Below, one piece after another: positions 10,405 through 23,312 of a DNA stretch of 64,000 bases. The stretch lies in the NCBI GenBank assembly GCA_027704905.1, contig CM051002.1, forward strand, positions 11,734,447 to 11,798,446, in the 5' to 3' direction. The position numbers were made by a program, and so were the translations under genes. The notes under the pieces are model-generated. The model was not told the DNA's origin, did no database searches, and saw nothing but the letters and a program-made list of their open reading frames with translations. The first letter of the stretch is position 1. Each line of letters starts with the position of its first letter. The DNA comes from Muraenolepis orangiensis. Its lineage: Eukaryota; Chordata; Actinopteri; Gadiformes; Muraenolepididae.

Positions 10405-13221
10405 CCCAACAATTTTGAGGTTTATTACACTATTGGTATGGCAAGGATCAAACAACATCAAATTCTTCCAGTAGTGGTCATGTTTGAGTCAAGAGATGCT
10501 TTCTTTCATCTTCACAATTAATGTCTAATAACTGCCATTGAATGTTAGTCTCAAAACAAACATGTTTCCTTCAAAATAACCATGGACATTCTCTCATTAA
10601 TGAAACAACCTCAGTAATCGTATATAGTCCACATGTATAAGCACCCTGGAGCCATTGAGGTTCAATCACAATCCCATAGATGGTTCCTGTGTCTCGTAAT
10701 GAGGGAATTAACGTCCGTTACTTCTGGAAGTTTCCACATTTCCCCTTAGGGTTTAGGCATTGAGTGGTCTACGAGCCGCTACACTGTAGAGTGCCAGAGG
10801 GACCAGAAGTCCTGTTTTGTAATGGGTCTGTAATAAGGAGTTAGCTGTGGGCGGTGTTAGGGTGATGTCAACCAGCTGCACTGTTCTCAAGGAACCTAGA
10901 GACCTCTTGATCTCAAATACCTATGAAATACTCAGGGTTGTCCCCAATAATATAGTGTATAGTTTGTCCAACCCACCCATCTACCTCGAATTTGACCCAT
11001 TGCTGGTGAATTTTATATTTGGTTTGATGGTTTTTCTGTATTACTGCTGCACATTAAGTGACTAAAGGTGCATACTTTGCAGATCAAATCCCACCCTAAA
11101 CGACTCATTTTCTGTACATGTGGAACGTTGTAGTGCAATAGTGAATAATCTTTAGCGTAACAATACCTTAAAAAAAAATAATGGCGCATTTAATATTGTC
11201 ACAAATATATACAATACAACCACACGTTACACCTGCATGTTGTTTTTTCATCGCAAATTGTTGGCCACATACAACATAACCTTTGGCACATGTGTCCATC
11301 ATTGAATTCATATTACTAAACACATTAATATATTCATTACATTTACCATTTTAGAACCAGCTATGGTGTAAATTACTAAATGATGAATTTGAGTATTGGG
11401 ATGATTTTCCTCCACAGAGGAGGAAAATCATGGAATGCAGTCAGGTCCGAGTACACATGTTATATGCGTTAAATGGCATTTTCATCAAATGGGTTGCTGG
11501 TTTCCAAATAATTGTGTGTGTGTGTGTGTGTGGGGTGGGGTGGGGGGGATGTGAAGTATGTCTAAAGCACAACTAGTCCGAGTAACTACTTATCCCACTT
11601 AAACTGAGCGTGGCGGAATAAGCAGCCACGCTTATGTATTACCGCATGTTCCGCATGTGAAACTGAATACTCGTCCGACGGTGTTAACACAACATACTAT
11701 TATTTTAGTTTTGTTTGTTGGGGGCGACGGGGGTGACAAGTCAGACACCAGATAAGATACAGAAATACAGAAGGGTAAAAAAAAACAGTGGATAACATGG
11801 AGAGTTAAAAGGTGCTTCATTTGTAGGTGTGTCTTGGATGTCCCATCCGCTCACCTCTGCAGCACATCCCTTGGCAGTATGCCTTCCACATGGCTCCTTC
11901 CACATGGCTCCTTCCCCCGTGGCGTTTACCAGTGAACCAGTAAGGGGGGACTGGAGGTGCAGGGCGTTAGAAGTGAGCCGGGACCGTTTGTAGTGCATCC
12001 TCTGTGCTGCGCTGAACGTTAACGTTCTAGAAACAATGAGAGGAAACGACTCAGTATTGAGGCCCGATAATCGGGATGAACATTTTGGAACTGACGATTA
12101 TTGTATATGGTCTCTATTTATTGTCATTGTGCGCTGTCAAGTTCATCCCTGTATGCATACTCACTGTAAAATGCTGTAGGTGTTCAAACTAAACATTACA
12201 TTTTCAAATATAATTTAAAGAAAATGTATAGACAGTTTTCTTTCTATATATTTATAGAAACAAAACAGTATATTTATAAATACTATTTGAGCTGAATGTA
12301 TTGCTATTACAATATCAACTGTCCAAAGGCATTCATTTGTATCTTCCCCCACCAACTGACCAAAAAGCGGGCGTATTACAGTTCCACAATGATTCTATTA
12401 TGTACAATACCATATGAATTACTAAAGATGACTGGCCTGACTGGATACTAGATATAACTGCAACTATGGAAACACAGTGCAATACAAAGTAATTCATAGT
12501 TGATCCGTCCAGAAACAAAGGCATGAGAATATTTATTTTTCCATATGTTACTTAGAATAAACAGATAATGGCATTAACAAATGCACAAAATGAAAAATAT
12601 ATAAACATTTGAATTCCCACATATCACAATTATGATTTCAGTCAATCAACTAAACCTAAAAAAGTCTACCAAAAAGTAGACCGTTTTAGACATAGATGGA
12701 AATGGTAGATCATACATTTTGCAAATATGCTCCACAGTAAAAACATGAAACACAAATAATACATTTTAATGACAAACATTACACACAACATTGAAATGAA
12801 GGCCGCGGGAATAATTGGTATACAAATATTACGTTGATCACAAAGACAAAAAAGGTAAGATGTTTTTTTTCACATCTTGACATGCCGGTACAAAACATGG
12901 ACATGAACCCACCACAGCATCCATTCCTCACTCCCTGCCAGACAGACAGCCAGGCTAATGACAGACAGGCTAACGACACCATGCATGATTCCAGATCTCT
13001 TCCTTCCGCTCAGAGTGTTGGACCGCGGCACTCATTCTAGGTTCATTCGGACAACATGTCCCATTGCGTCAGAACAGGCGTGTCGGTGCTATGTGTCCTA
13101 ACATACTTGCTCCGTCCCGCAGTATGGGTCTTGGGGAGTATTGGTCACACATGGTAGGAGGTAGGAGGGTTTGAGGCCACTATGGGGGAATGGGACAGCC
13201 CGGCTCATTTTATGTACCTAC
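10405..13221 (-). other. pfkfb4: Putative long 3' UTR and terminal region of pfkfb4
   Basis: About 2.8 kb downstream (minus strand) of the last recognised pfkfb4 exon. It contains no recognisable gene. Minus-strand AATAAA signals occur at about 10421-10426 and near 12116-12121. A perfect 13-bp hairpin lies at 11401-11431 and a short (TG)n/G run near 11515-11545. The last pfkfb4 coding exon should lie here but could not be identified with confidence. Confidence 0.35.
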
Positions 13222-16200
13222 CTCTGGTCGGTGCCTATGTGTGTTAACGGCCTCCACGTTCAGACACACCGACTCCACCCTGCAGCCTGATGAGGGAAGA
13301 CGGAAAACGGTAAGACCAAGTGGAGATGTTGTCAAGTTACATTTGTGATTATGTGATATGATTCATTCAACAATCTACAGACTTATTACATATAATAGAA
13401 TACAATACATGTTAACCTACCTATCGCACACATTTAACTACCAAACCTGAAAGTTCAAGCTGATAATAGCCCAAGATCACGACAACAACACTCACCATAC
13501 GCTACAGGCGTCAACTTCAGCACCGTATGCAAAGGACACTTCAGGTAAGGCAACTCCCCTGTGAAGACCAGATATCGTTTTCAATAACATGCCCACATAG
13601 AGCACATAGAGCATTTAGGTTCAATCTATCAATAGACAAATATTTCTTATTAAATGTAGTACCAATGTCGACCATCACTGGTCAACATTGGTACTACACC
13701 CGTTATGGGGCTGAATATGATGACAGACGGTACCTGCTCCCTTGTCCAGGAAGTAGGCCAGGAGGCAGCGCATGACGGCCTGGTGGCAGACGACCAGGAC
13801 GTTCTCTTGCCTCTCCAGCTCCATGATGACCGGTTCCAGCCGCTGCACCAGGTCCTCGTAGGACTGGTAACAAGACACAACTATTGAAACCTACGCTATT
13901 TTCAGGTTTTCCCATTAGCAGTTGGTTTGGCAATGACATGTAAAAATGTCCTGTCATTATTTACTTGACCACTAAAGGGAGAAGTTGCACGGCTCCGTTT
14001 TGTTAATGCAAGTTGTGGGGACAGAAGAAGGCTTGTCCGGCGTGTATAAACTTTGAATATATTGGCCCTTTCTATGTTCTAAAATGTGGTATTTGTATAG
14101 AGCTCCGGGAATCCAAAGACGTCATCTCTAAACAAGCCTTTAACTTAACTTATGCATCAATCCTGCAGATGTCTCAAATCATGCAGTGTGAAGTCTTGGC
14201 TGATAGGATCGTTCTAGTCTGCGTCTGCGTCATGTCATAGTGAAGAGTGGTCCCCTCACCTCTCCTTTGGGGTAACGGTAGCGGAATTTGTCCTGATCCC
14301 TCATTGCAAACTCCAGAGGAAAACTCTCTTGGATCTCTTCGTACATCATTTCCTCACACACGCCCTATTTTCAGGAGAGAATATCAACATGAGTACATAT
14401 AATGTATAAACATATAAACCCTGTTGACTGGTGCAGAGAGACGCAGACGTACAGCGTTTATCTCGTTGAGGGCCTTCCACTGTTCGTACGGAACTCCCAG
14501 GACCTCGGCGGTCTGGATTGTCCTCTTCATCTGGCTGGTCCACACCTTCAGGTCCTTGATGTTCTGCTCCTCGATGAACTTCCTCAAGCACTTGCCAAAC
14601 TAGGGCACGGAAAGACGGGACGTTCTCAATACATTGCAGCATTCAAAATGTATTAGGTACAGTGGGAGGTAATGTCCCCTATCAGCTATTTGCTAATGTG
14701 TTTTATCCTGTTAGATCAAAACTTTTACTGCCTGAATCCATTAACCCGAGAGAACACACACACATACACACACACATACATCTTTGCCCCTTGCAGACAG
14801 GCCAGAATCGCCTCCGATGCGTCCCTTGATGTTGAGGTCACTCTCGCCATGGCGACAGAGGTAGATGGAGCGCGGTGTGATGTGAATGTTCATCAGGTAG
14901 TAGACTATCCGGCTCTGGATGTGGTCCAAGACCCGGTTAACCAGGTAACGCCCACCCACGTCCATGACCTTTATGTAGGACAGATCCCTGAAGAAAGAGG
15001 GTTGGCGAAGGAGAACATTTCATGTCAGGGATCTTGTTGCGTCCTTTAGCTGGTTCCAAGTCTTTGCGGACACTGTGTGGACGCTCACCTGTCCAGCACC
15101 TCGTCCAGAGGCTGGTAAGATGTCTCGTAACACTCTATCCTCTTCATGAAGTCCTCCACAGCTTCTTCTGTGTTGCAATTGATGTAGTCGGGGCTTCCTA
15201 ACTTCACTTGCTGTACAGTCAGAGTGGAGATGGAGATATTGTTAGTTTGTGGAACGGTTTTTGGAATTATAACATAACCTAGAGGTAAAAAAAAAACGAT
15301 TACAGAGACGTTGATGTGCAATATAATTATTCATCATTAATTATTCAAAGTAATTCATTTAAACATATTAAAATGAATAACCAAATAAAAACCTCACCAC
15401 TATGTTTGCTGCAATGACATCTGGATCCTCACATACGGACTCCACGAAAAACACCTGGCAGGGACCAACCGAAACATGAATGTCTGTTGTTTCCGTAGTG
15501 CGTGTAACATTACAGGTTTTAGCAATTGTTTAAAACATTTACTGAACCTACAGCTAGATTATATATGCAAAGCACAGCAACGGTTAGCCGTTTGCCAAAA
15601 CTACACTACACGTCTCTTGGAAAATTCAATAAAAAACAATTCAATGTTCCCTCTCCTCAAAACTGACATTTTCCAGTCAAAATGAGTCATGAGTCATATT
15701 TATATGAGTCACACATGCCTCATATAAATAGATGTCATGGAGCAATGATTTCACACTGGTGCGATACATTTAATAATGGAACATACTGTCTATATGTTTT
15801 GGCCTCATGTATCACATTGAAGTGTATGAAATTGTGTACTGTGTGCAAACATGTGATTTGCAATTGATAGTTCTAATCGCCAATGGGTCTTTAGTTGTTG
15901 ACACAAGCTTCAAGTTTTCTAACCATTGTTTGCAAAGGTCCAGTTGTAGTGTGTAACAGGTGAGAACAACTGTAAAACGGGGACCGCGTGTTTACGTACC
16001 TTGAAGCCGTTATTCTCCGCAAACTCAACGATGGTGCTTCGCCGATCCCTGGTCGTGTTCGTAGCGTCAAAGACCTGAAGAAGACGATGCTGTGTTAGGA
16101 TACTGTAAAAGGCAGTCGTAACATTAGTCGTCGTGGGCCTATAGGACAGTGGAGTAATCTCAGATCCAGCAGTTCTCCTTTGCTACTGCACAACTTTTGA

Positions 16201-17848
16201 GGGGAGACGTGCAAAAAAACGGAAAGGGGGCGGGGTTATAATATTCATCTAAACTTAACTTGTGAGACTATAGTACAGTACAAATATATAGTATGTACAC
16301 AAGTATATAACTCGACTCACCGCCACTTGTCCGCCACCCACCGTGAGGTACTGGCGGACATCGTTCAAGGCCGATAGCGCACACTGACTGTGGCAAACAA
16401 AAAAAGGCAATGAATTATGAATTGGAATATCTAAACAATGGGCAAAAAAAAGACCGAAAGAACTATAATAAGGAAATAAAATTAACAGAAATGCTGACAT
16501 TGTTGTCATATATGTATACAAAGTAGATTGATCATTCCCACAGTTGGAGAGTCATGCCCCCACGATATACATAGATATTTACATAAGATATAGCTATAAA
16601 CATACACAATATATACACAAACGACTTTCAAAAGTGTGTATCTCACCGCCTGATCTTAAGGCCTTCCTCGTTGTCTGCACGGAAAAACTCAAAAGACTTG
16701 TAGATCTTCAGGTACTCTCTCCTGTACTGGCCCACATTGAACTCTGGTGCAGAAACATTATATTTCCAGATGTTAAGTTAAATAAATTTATTTATTTATT
16801 TTTAATTTTTATAGAAGTATTAGTATCTATCTGGTTGTTGGTGTGTGTGGTTGTAGTGGGGCATCTGCTGGTACCTTTGGTGGGCACACCTATCCAGTTT
16901 AAGTAGCGGGTTAACTTCTTCGAGATGTAGGTCTTCCCTCGGGCTGGTAGCCCCACCGTCACGATTAAGGTCGGGCAGTTGGTCATGCACACTGAGAAGA
17001 AGGAGGGACAAAACCATGGACGATGAGACAAAACGAATGACCAATGGTATTCCAATAGTAGGTGGTATTCCAAAAACAATTACGCCTCCTTCACGCACGT
17101 TAGCTTGATCGCCACCTGCCACCGCCAAAAGGTAGATCAATAAATAGATATGTGTATTATGTGTATTCTGGGAATGTACGCACATCCAGACAGACTTGAC
17201 TCAGCAAAAAAATATTAATAATAGAGGGGCAGCTTCAGAAGATCAAAACCGGAGAGCAACGACATTCAATCGGATAGATTGACTCTTCTGTGAGATTATC
17301 CAAGACATGCTCTTGTCCTCAAATTCCTCACGTGGATGAACCTTTAATGTCTGCAATATACGCCAGGTTTTAGTTATTATTTATATTGTAAATATTTATT
17401 AATTGGCTATTCGTGTGTGTTTTTATATAGTGCCCCACTGCGTAAAACACTCGTAGTTTAAAATTGACCATTTCTATATTTCTAAAATGCCTGACAAATA
17501 TCAGATATTGGGTCACAATGTTAAGTGGTGGTATATCTATGATTGCATTTTGATCATTGCTCAATACGTTTGTATACACACTAGCCTATTAAATGATGCA
17601 ACATTGTCGGTTGTCACACTAGAGCCCAGAACGCAAAACTAGACACAACACGTGTGTCTGCGTAACTCAATAAATCAGCAAATAAACCTAATCACACATC
17701 GTTTGCCCTCGTACCGGCGAGTCTTACCCCTTCTTTGAAATATATGTTTTTCAGGCAATCCGTTTTTGCACGGAATCCAAATTTTCCTAAGAGGGTTCTG
17801 GGTGAGTTCGCGCGAACAGGTCCCAATATGAAGGTCTTCGTTATCCAT
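13222..17848 (-). CDS. pfkfb4: 6-phosphofructo-2-kinase/fructose-2,6-bisphosphatase 4 (C-terminal end unresolved)
   Basis: Bifunctional enzyme that makes and degrades fructose-2,6-bisphosphate, the activator of phosphofructokinase-1. Coding exons in transcript order are 17848-17728, 16991-16875, 16743-16647, 16387-16321, 16074-16000, 15454-15398, 15210-15089, 14987-14780, 14599-14453, 14364-14260, 13863-13734, 13558-13496 and 13286-13222. They join in one frame for 458 codons. The kinase P-loop GLPARGKT is at 54-61. The phosphatase RHGE motif is at 264-267, with His265 as the predicted phospho-acceptor; a later [15 protein letters not shown] is also present. The pattern [10 protein letters not shown] plus [15 protein letters not shown] points to paralogue 4 rather than 3. 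The N-terminal exon contains [11 protein letters not shown], which fixes the start. A terminal exon of about 20 codons is expected after 13222. Without splicing, the frame stops at 13210-13212. Confidence 0.93.
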
Positions 17849-18244
17849 CGTCCTGGTTGTTACACCATCAGTGCCATGTATGAAATAACGGAGCCAGCGG
17901 ACTTCTATGTATTTAGATGCACCAGGCTGCGGTGGGTGGGTGTCATGTCAGCTGAGGAGCATTACCGTAACGGATGTAAGACACGTGCAAGGCGTTTGTC
18001 TAGAAGGTAAACAGATTGCAGCCAACTGGAGTTTCATGAAGGAAATAATACGTTCGAATAGGTTGGCTTAAATACGTGGTGAATGTAGCTTATATATATT
18101 TGCAAAACGACGGAGATCGCGACATTTAGACCACTGCACGATTACCGTAAATGCACAGGGGTAATATGTAAAATAAAGTCAGCTGCAGATGTGGAAATGG
18201 AAGAAAAACAAGGCTTTTGCAGTTCATGCTGCACACATGGCCAG

Positions 18245-18415
18245 GGAGTGCTAGGGAACGCCGAACCAATCAGAAGGATGCAGCATGAGTATCAGCCAAT
18301 GGCAGAGCAGCATGGAGTGACGGCTCGGCCGGCTGCTCTGAGCCGATAACATCACGACCAGAGCCCATGGCACGCGCGTGGGCTCCTTCAACTCTGGCTG
18401 TGTACTGTCCGGAAT
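18245..18415 (-). promoter_or_regulatory. pfkfb4: Putative pfkfb4 promoter
   Basis: About 0.4-0.55 kb upstream of the pfkfb4 ATG is a GC-richer island with two CCAAT cores (near 18264 and 18297, read on +) and a cacgcgcgtggg block containing GCGTG on both strands, the core of hypoxia response elements. PFKFB4 is known to be hypoxia-inducible. The transcription start was not located. Confidence 0.4.
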
Positions 18416-18419
18416 TAAA

Positions 18420-21290
18420 GATGATGACTACTTCGTTTATGTTGCTAGATTAGCAAAATCATTTGCATCTTCCTTTTTGTTTTATTTGACGGTGCAATAC
18501 ACGACAACATCGTAAACTAGTTAATTTAGGGACAACATGGAATTACCTTGTACATAACGGGTACATTGGAATGCCTACTCCCCATTCCCTCCCACAGTAT
18601 ACTCAGAATACCTGTATATCTCCAAAACAATACCATACAAATAAAAATAGTATATACAATAAAAATAAACAAAAAAGGAGCAGCAAATTGACTGTTAAAT
18701 GATATGTACAGTGTTTTGGTTGCACCAATAACTAAATGACTTGAGTTACTCAAAGAATATTTCCTAAATAAAGAAGGCCTAGTAAAAATACTAATATTAT
18801 AGTCATATGCCTGAAGATTAAGAAGTGTCTGTCTGGCCTATAGATGAGTTGTTTTTTTTATGGTATTCGTATTCATATTGGTGGATTTGTCACTTTTTTG
18901 GCAGATTTTACCTAAACGACTGTACAGGGAACTAGTTATTAGCAGCTATGCTCACAAGCCATAACAAACATTACATGATAACCACATTTAACCCCATAAT
19001 GACTAAACAGTGAACACACGTATGGGACACTACATGTATAATCAATCATAAATACAAGTGGTTTAGGGTGACTTGTTTACCTCGAATAAGGTAACACTAG
19101 AATGCAGTATCAACGATGCGACAGTAGGTGACGCTGTCTCCCACTTCTTTGACGGCAACATTAATATGCCATCCAATACTGTAAAAAAGATATGAACGAT
19201 AAGGTCTGTCACGTCACCCATTAGTTTACGCCCAATCGTAAGGAAGATATATAGTTATTCGGCATAACTTGAGTTTTTTTTGCCACCAGAAGCGGAAACT
19301 TTCCATATTTGCTATGAATATATTTGCTTTGTATTACGAGAATGAAATCACAATGACTTTAAATGGTGGCGGGTCCATTTGCTCCAGCCACCGCGAGCCA
19401 CCTACAGGCCGTTAGATGAACTACACACTAGTCGCTTCCGCCAGCGCTTCACAAACAGGCGGTCATGGCTGCGATGCTTGTAGGCTAACTTATGGGGCAG
19501 GCCATTCCATGATTTAAAAAACGTGCTTCAACCTGACGGCACACACCCCCGTCACAGTGGACTAATGGCAATTGTATGGTAATCCACAAATGGAAGCACC
19601 CTCACCAACACCCATAATGGAGATCTATTAATCAGCTACATTGTAACTAGTCCTTACTAAGTCCTTACTTGTGATGACTCAGCTAGACTGTTTGTGGGAA
19701 TGTACGAGGCCTTTCTCAATGCATCTAGATATGTTTAATGAAGGAGTCAGTAAGACAAGGTGTATTAATACTTGAATACGTGCCTTCAAATATTGTCCCA
19801 TTTTTCATGGTGTGCTTTTTATGTCCTAACAACTACAGAGTTACTATGCGGCTGCAATACCACCACCCGACAGGAAAGAAAAGCATGGGAGCTTTCTTGT
19901 ATGTTGTATTTGTAAATAAAACATAAGAAAGCTCTCATGCTCGACATGCAAACAAGATCGGGTTCCACAAAAGTGTGCAGCGCTGCATGCATGTAAGCAA
20001 CGCAGAGCCCCGATAAAACAGTAGCTGGAGCCATACAGAATGCAGGGATACAGGGATTCAGAATGCCCACGAACTTTCACCCAGATAATGCAGCGACAAC
20101 GCGAGGGAGGGAGGGAGCGAGCAGCCGGGAGGGAGGGGGCATTAGACGCACTGTGTTATTGTGACGGGGTGGAAGGCATACATGGAGAACAACACAACCC
20201 AAAAAAGCAGCGAACAGAAAAGGGAATAGGTAAAGCACATGCGGGAAATCAACATACAAACAATGATGACATGGAGAATAGAGAATAGAGAGAGAGAGAG
20301 AGAGAGATGGCTGATTTACAAGCACTGCGCCTGCCTCTGTCTGATATTGTTGTTGACCAAGCCCCAGACACAGATTAGACTGTTGTTGTCTCTAAGTAGC
20401 CTACACAAGGAAGTCTGTCATGCATATAATCCCTCCCAGTCTTAAAATATTTGTCACTTATCATGTTAATGTTACATTACAAACACATACCAATACACAT
20501 ACGCACAGGAGCTCCCAAAGTTAATGCATTTCGTTCAACGAGCCCAATGAGAATAAAGCTGTTCTTCAAACGTGAGTCCTTTGTGATCGGCTAGATTGTT
20601 AATAAGGCTCTTGGTTTCTCAGCAATGCATCTGACCTATATTGTTAACAGTCTATAGGCTGCAGCTAAACTAAACAGCCATCTTTCACACGACAATATGC
20701 CATACCCCTGTAACCCTGTAACTGAGGACACATGTCCACTGCCCAAACATGTCACACATATCCAGGTTAAAAATAGACCAAATCGAGGTAACGCACAATA
20801 TTTACAGACCTACCAAACCAGTCCGACTCAAAACATCTTCAATTATATAATACTACATTCTAGTCTTTTGATCATTGGGTTATGGGCAATTACTATCCCC
20901 ATATGACCCTATATGTTACAAAATACCGTACTATTACTGAATTACTTCAGGGGGATTATGTTCCATATACTGGAAGTATTCAATTGCCTCCTGGTTTGTA
21001 AGACTTCGAAATCACTAGATGAGCAAGGCGATGAGCAACGTTTAAGCTCACAACAATTATATTTACTCATTAAATAATGTCACTCAATGCAACCTTGTGA
21101 TATTGAAATGCTTAGCTCGGTTGTGAATGTCACTGTCAATCTGCGCATTTAGCCTAGCTAACCACCGGCAGCAGCAACAGCAGCAGCGATGCTGCAAGTG
21201 CATAACAATACTAATGCAACATAACTAATAACTCATGTGTTGTCCCACACACACACCGTAGTGGGTTCTCACGCTGTGGACGCGCCGCTT
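18420..21290. other. Non-coding spacer, no gene seen
   Basis: AT-rich spacer upstream of pfkfb4. Features are a (GA)n run at about 20289-20308 and a purine-rich gaggga repeat near 20100-20135. No exon with family resemblance was recognised on either strand. Confidence 0.45.
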
Positions 21291-21746
21291 CCTGCATGTC
21301 AGAGAGTCATCACGCTCCGCCATGCCTGCAGCGTGTTTACCTCTAGCCCCGTTGGAGTTGTTGTTGCCATTGTTGCAACAACAACTCGCTCGCCAAAGCA
21401 CAACGCGAACTGCTAGGGTCAACGAATCAATGGAAAACTCGTTTGAAGCGCAAACAAACAAAAAATTACTTACCTGTCCTGTGTGGCGTGTTCCTGGGGT
21501 GGCAGGATCCCCTCATAGTCCACGTTTAGGAGCCGTTGTTTCCCCCTCGGCGCGGTGCAGAACTCGTAGCGATTGAGCGTGTATATTTACAACGCTTACT
21601 CCGCAATACCAAATGAATTAAGTCTCGATCGAGAGAGAGATAACAGCCTTGCCGGTCCTGTTCGATATTGAACTAACTTATCGCCCGCGACACGCCCCTC
21701 GTGCATCCGCTTCAAAGCACGCTCCAAAACACGTACACGCGTTTGT

Positions 21747-21920
<174 letters not shown>

Positions 21921-22117
21921 GCTGCGCACGCACCCTTGACAGGATCGCGGTAGACTGGACGTATGTATACACTTTTTTAAATGTTTTTTTTATATACATC
22001 GTTTTGTTGCCCAATCTTGCTCAGTTGTTGCCCAGTTTAGCTGCGTGTATGTTTTTTCAAATTGTGTGTCATTCTTTGACTAAGTTCTTGTTTATTATTT
22101 GTTGAAAGCTACTCTGC

Positions 22118-22828
22118 TTCGTTATGTACGGAAGAGCATTAGGGCCAGGCATAAGAAATAAAAATAAATGAGAGGAAGATTTATTTATTTATTTAGCATG
22201 TCGAGAATAAAGTCGAAATGTCGAGAATAAAGTCGAAATACAATTTTGAGAATAAAGTCGAAATACAATTTCGAGAATAAAGTCGAAATGTCGAGAATAA
22301 AGTCGACCTTATTCTCGACATTTCGACTTTATTCTCGAAATTGTATTTCGACTTTATTCTCAAAATTGTATTTCGACTTTATTCTCGAAATTGTATTTCG
22401 ACTTTATTCTCAAATTGTATTTCGACTTTATTCTCGACATTTCGACTTTATTCTTGACATTTCGACTTTATTCTCGACATTTCGACTTTATTCTCCAAAT
22501 TGTATTTCGACTTTATTCTCGACATTTCGACTTTATTCTCGAAATTGTATTTCGACTTTATTCTCAAAATTGTATTTCGACTTTATTCTCGAAATTGTAT
22601 TTCGACTTTATTCTCAAAATTGTATTTCGACTTTATTCTCGACATTTCGACTTTATTCTTGACATTTCGACTTTATTCTCGACATTTCGACTTTATTCTC
22701 CAAATTGTATTTCGACTTTATTCTCGACATTTCGACTTTATTCTCGACATTTCGACTTTATTCTCGACATGCAAAATAAATAAAAAATCTTCCTCTCATT
22801 TTTTTTATGCCTGGCCCATCTTCCGTAG
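22118..22828. mobile_element. Foldback element made of inverted minisatellite arrays
   Basis: The left end (tacggaagag, then gggccaggcataa, gagaggaagattt, and agcatgtcgagaataaagtc) recurs inverted at the right end (gactttattctcgacatgc, aaatcttcctctc, atgcctggccc, cttccgta). Between these arms the left array reads tcgagaataaagtcgaaat and the right array its reverse complement, in about 19-25-bp units alternating 'gacat' and 'aaattgtat' linkers. The whole is a long imperfect palindrome with a short left and a long right array. This looks like a non-autonomous foldback DNA element. No transposase and no clear target-site duplication were seen. Confidence 0.75.
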
Positions 22829-22829
22829 T

Positions 22830-23304
22830 TATGACCTAAATGTGAGCACATCTATTAAAATAACCAATTCAAATGCGAAATAACCTCTTGGTGTATTATG
22901 TGTTAACCTGATGCAACGTGTACATGTAGAATAAGTTGTTTTAGTGTCCAGGAGGAATGGGTGCTTAAATGAATGTAACAATTATGACCATTATTATTGA
23001 TCATAATTGGATAAGCAAGTCCTTTTGGTCTTAAAGGACAATAAGCCTATATAGCAGTGTATCCCAAGTTCCGGTTAATGCATTCACCTTGGCATTCACC
23101 ATGGAGGACATTTATCGCTGGACAACATCGCTGCATAACCTTCCAAAAGTCGGTCAAGACGATGTGGTTCAACTAGTGAATGAACACTCTACAGTGAAGA
23201 AGTCTGAATCCGAATCATACAATTCCCCGACATTGTGTCTTCTGGCTCTATCTGGATATATCGCCATATAACGAAGGTGATTTTGTGTAGAAGCCTATGT
23301 ATAT
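22830..23304. other. Spacer with a short unassigned open frame
   Basis: Mostly AT-rich. A 60-codon plus-strand frame at 23089-23271 begins MAFTMEDIYRWTTSLHN and runs into KVGQDDVVQLVNEHS. Its composition looks protein-like, but it has no recognised domain and stops shortly before the hAT insertion at 23313. It may be a fragment of an older mobile element or a pseudo-exon. Confidence 0.3.
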
Positions 23305-23312
23305 AATATAGG

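Noticed and set aside
17735..18010. 91-codon plus-strand frame opposite pfkfb4 exon 1
   Set aside because: Shadow of the minus-strand exon encoding [11 protein letters not shown], which is clearly the real coding strand.
22246..22883. Overlapping frames rich in FDFIL/STLFS repeats
   Set aside because: They translate the minisatellite arms of the foldback element in three frames; no independent protein evidence.
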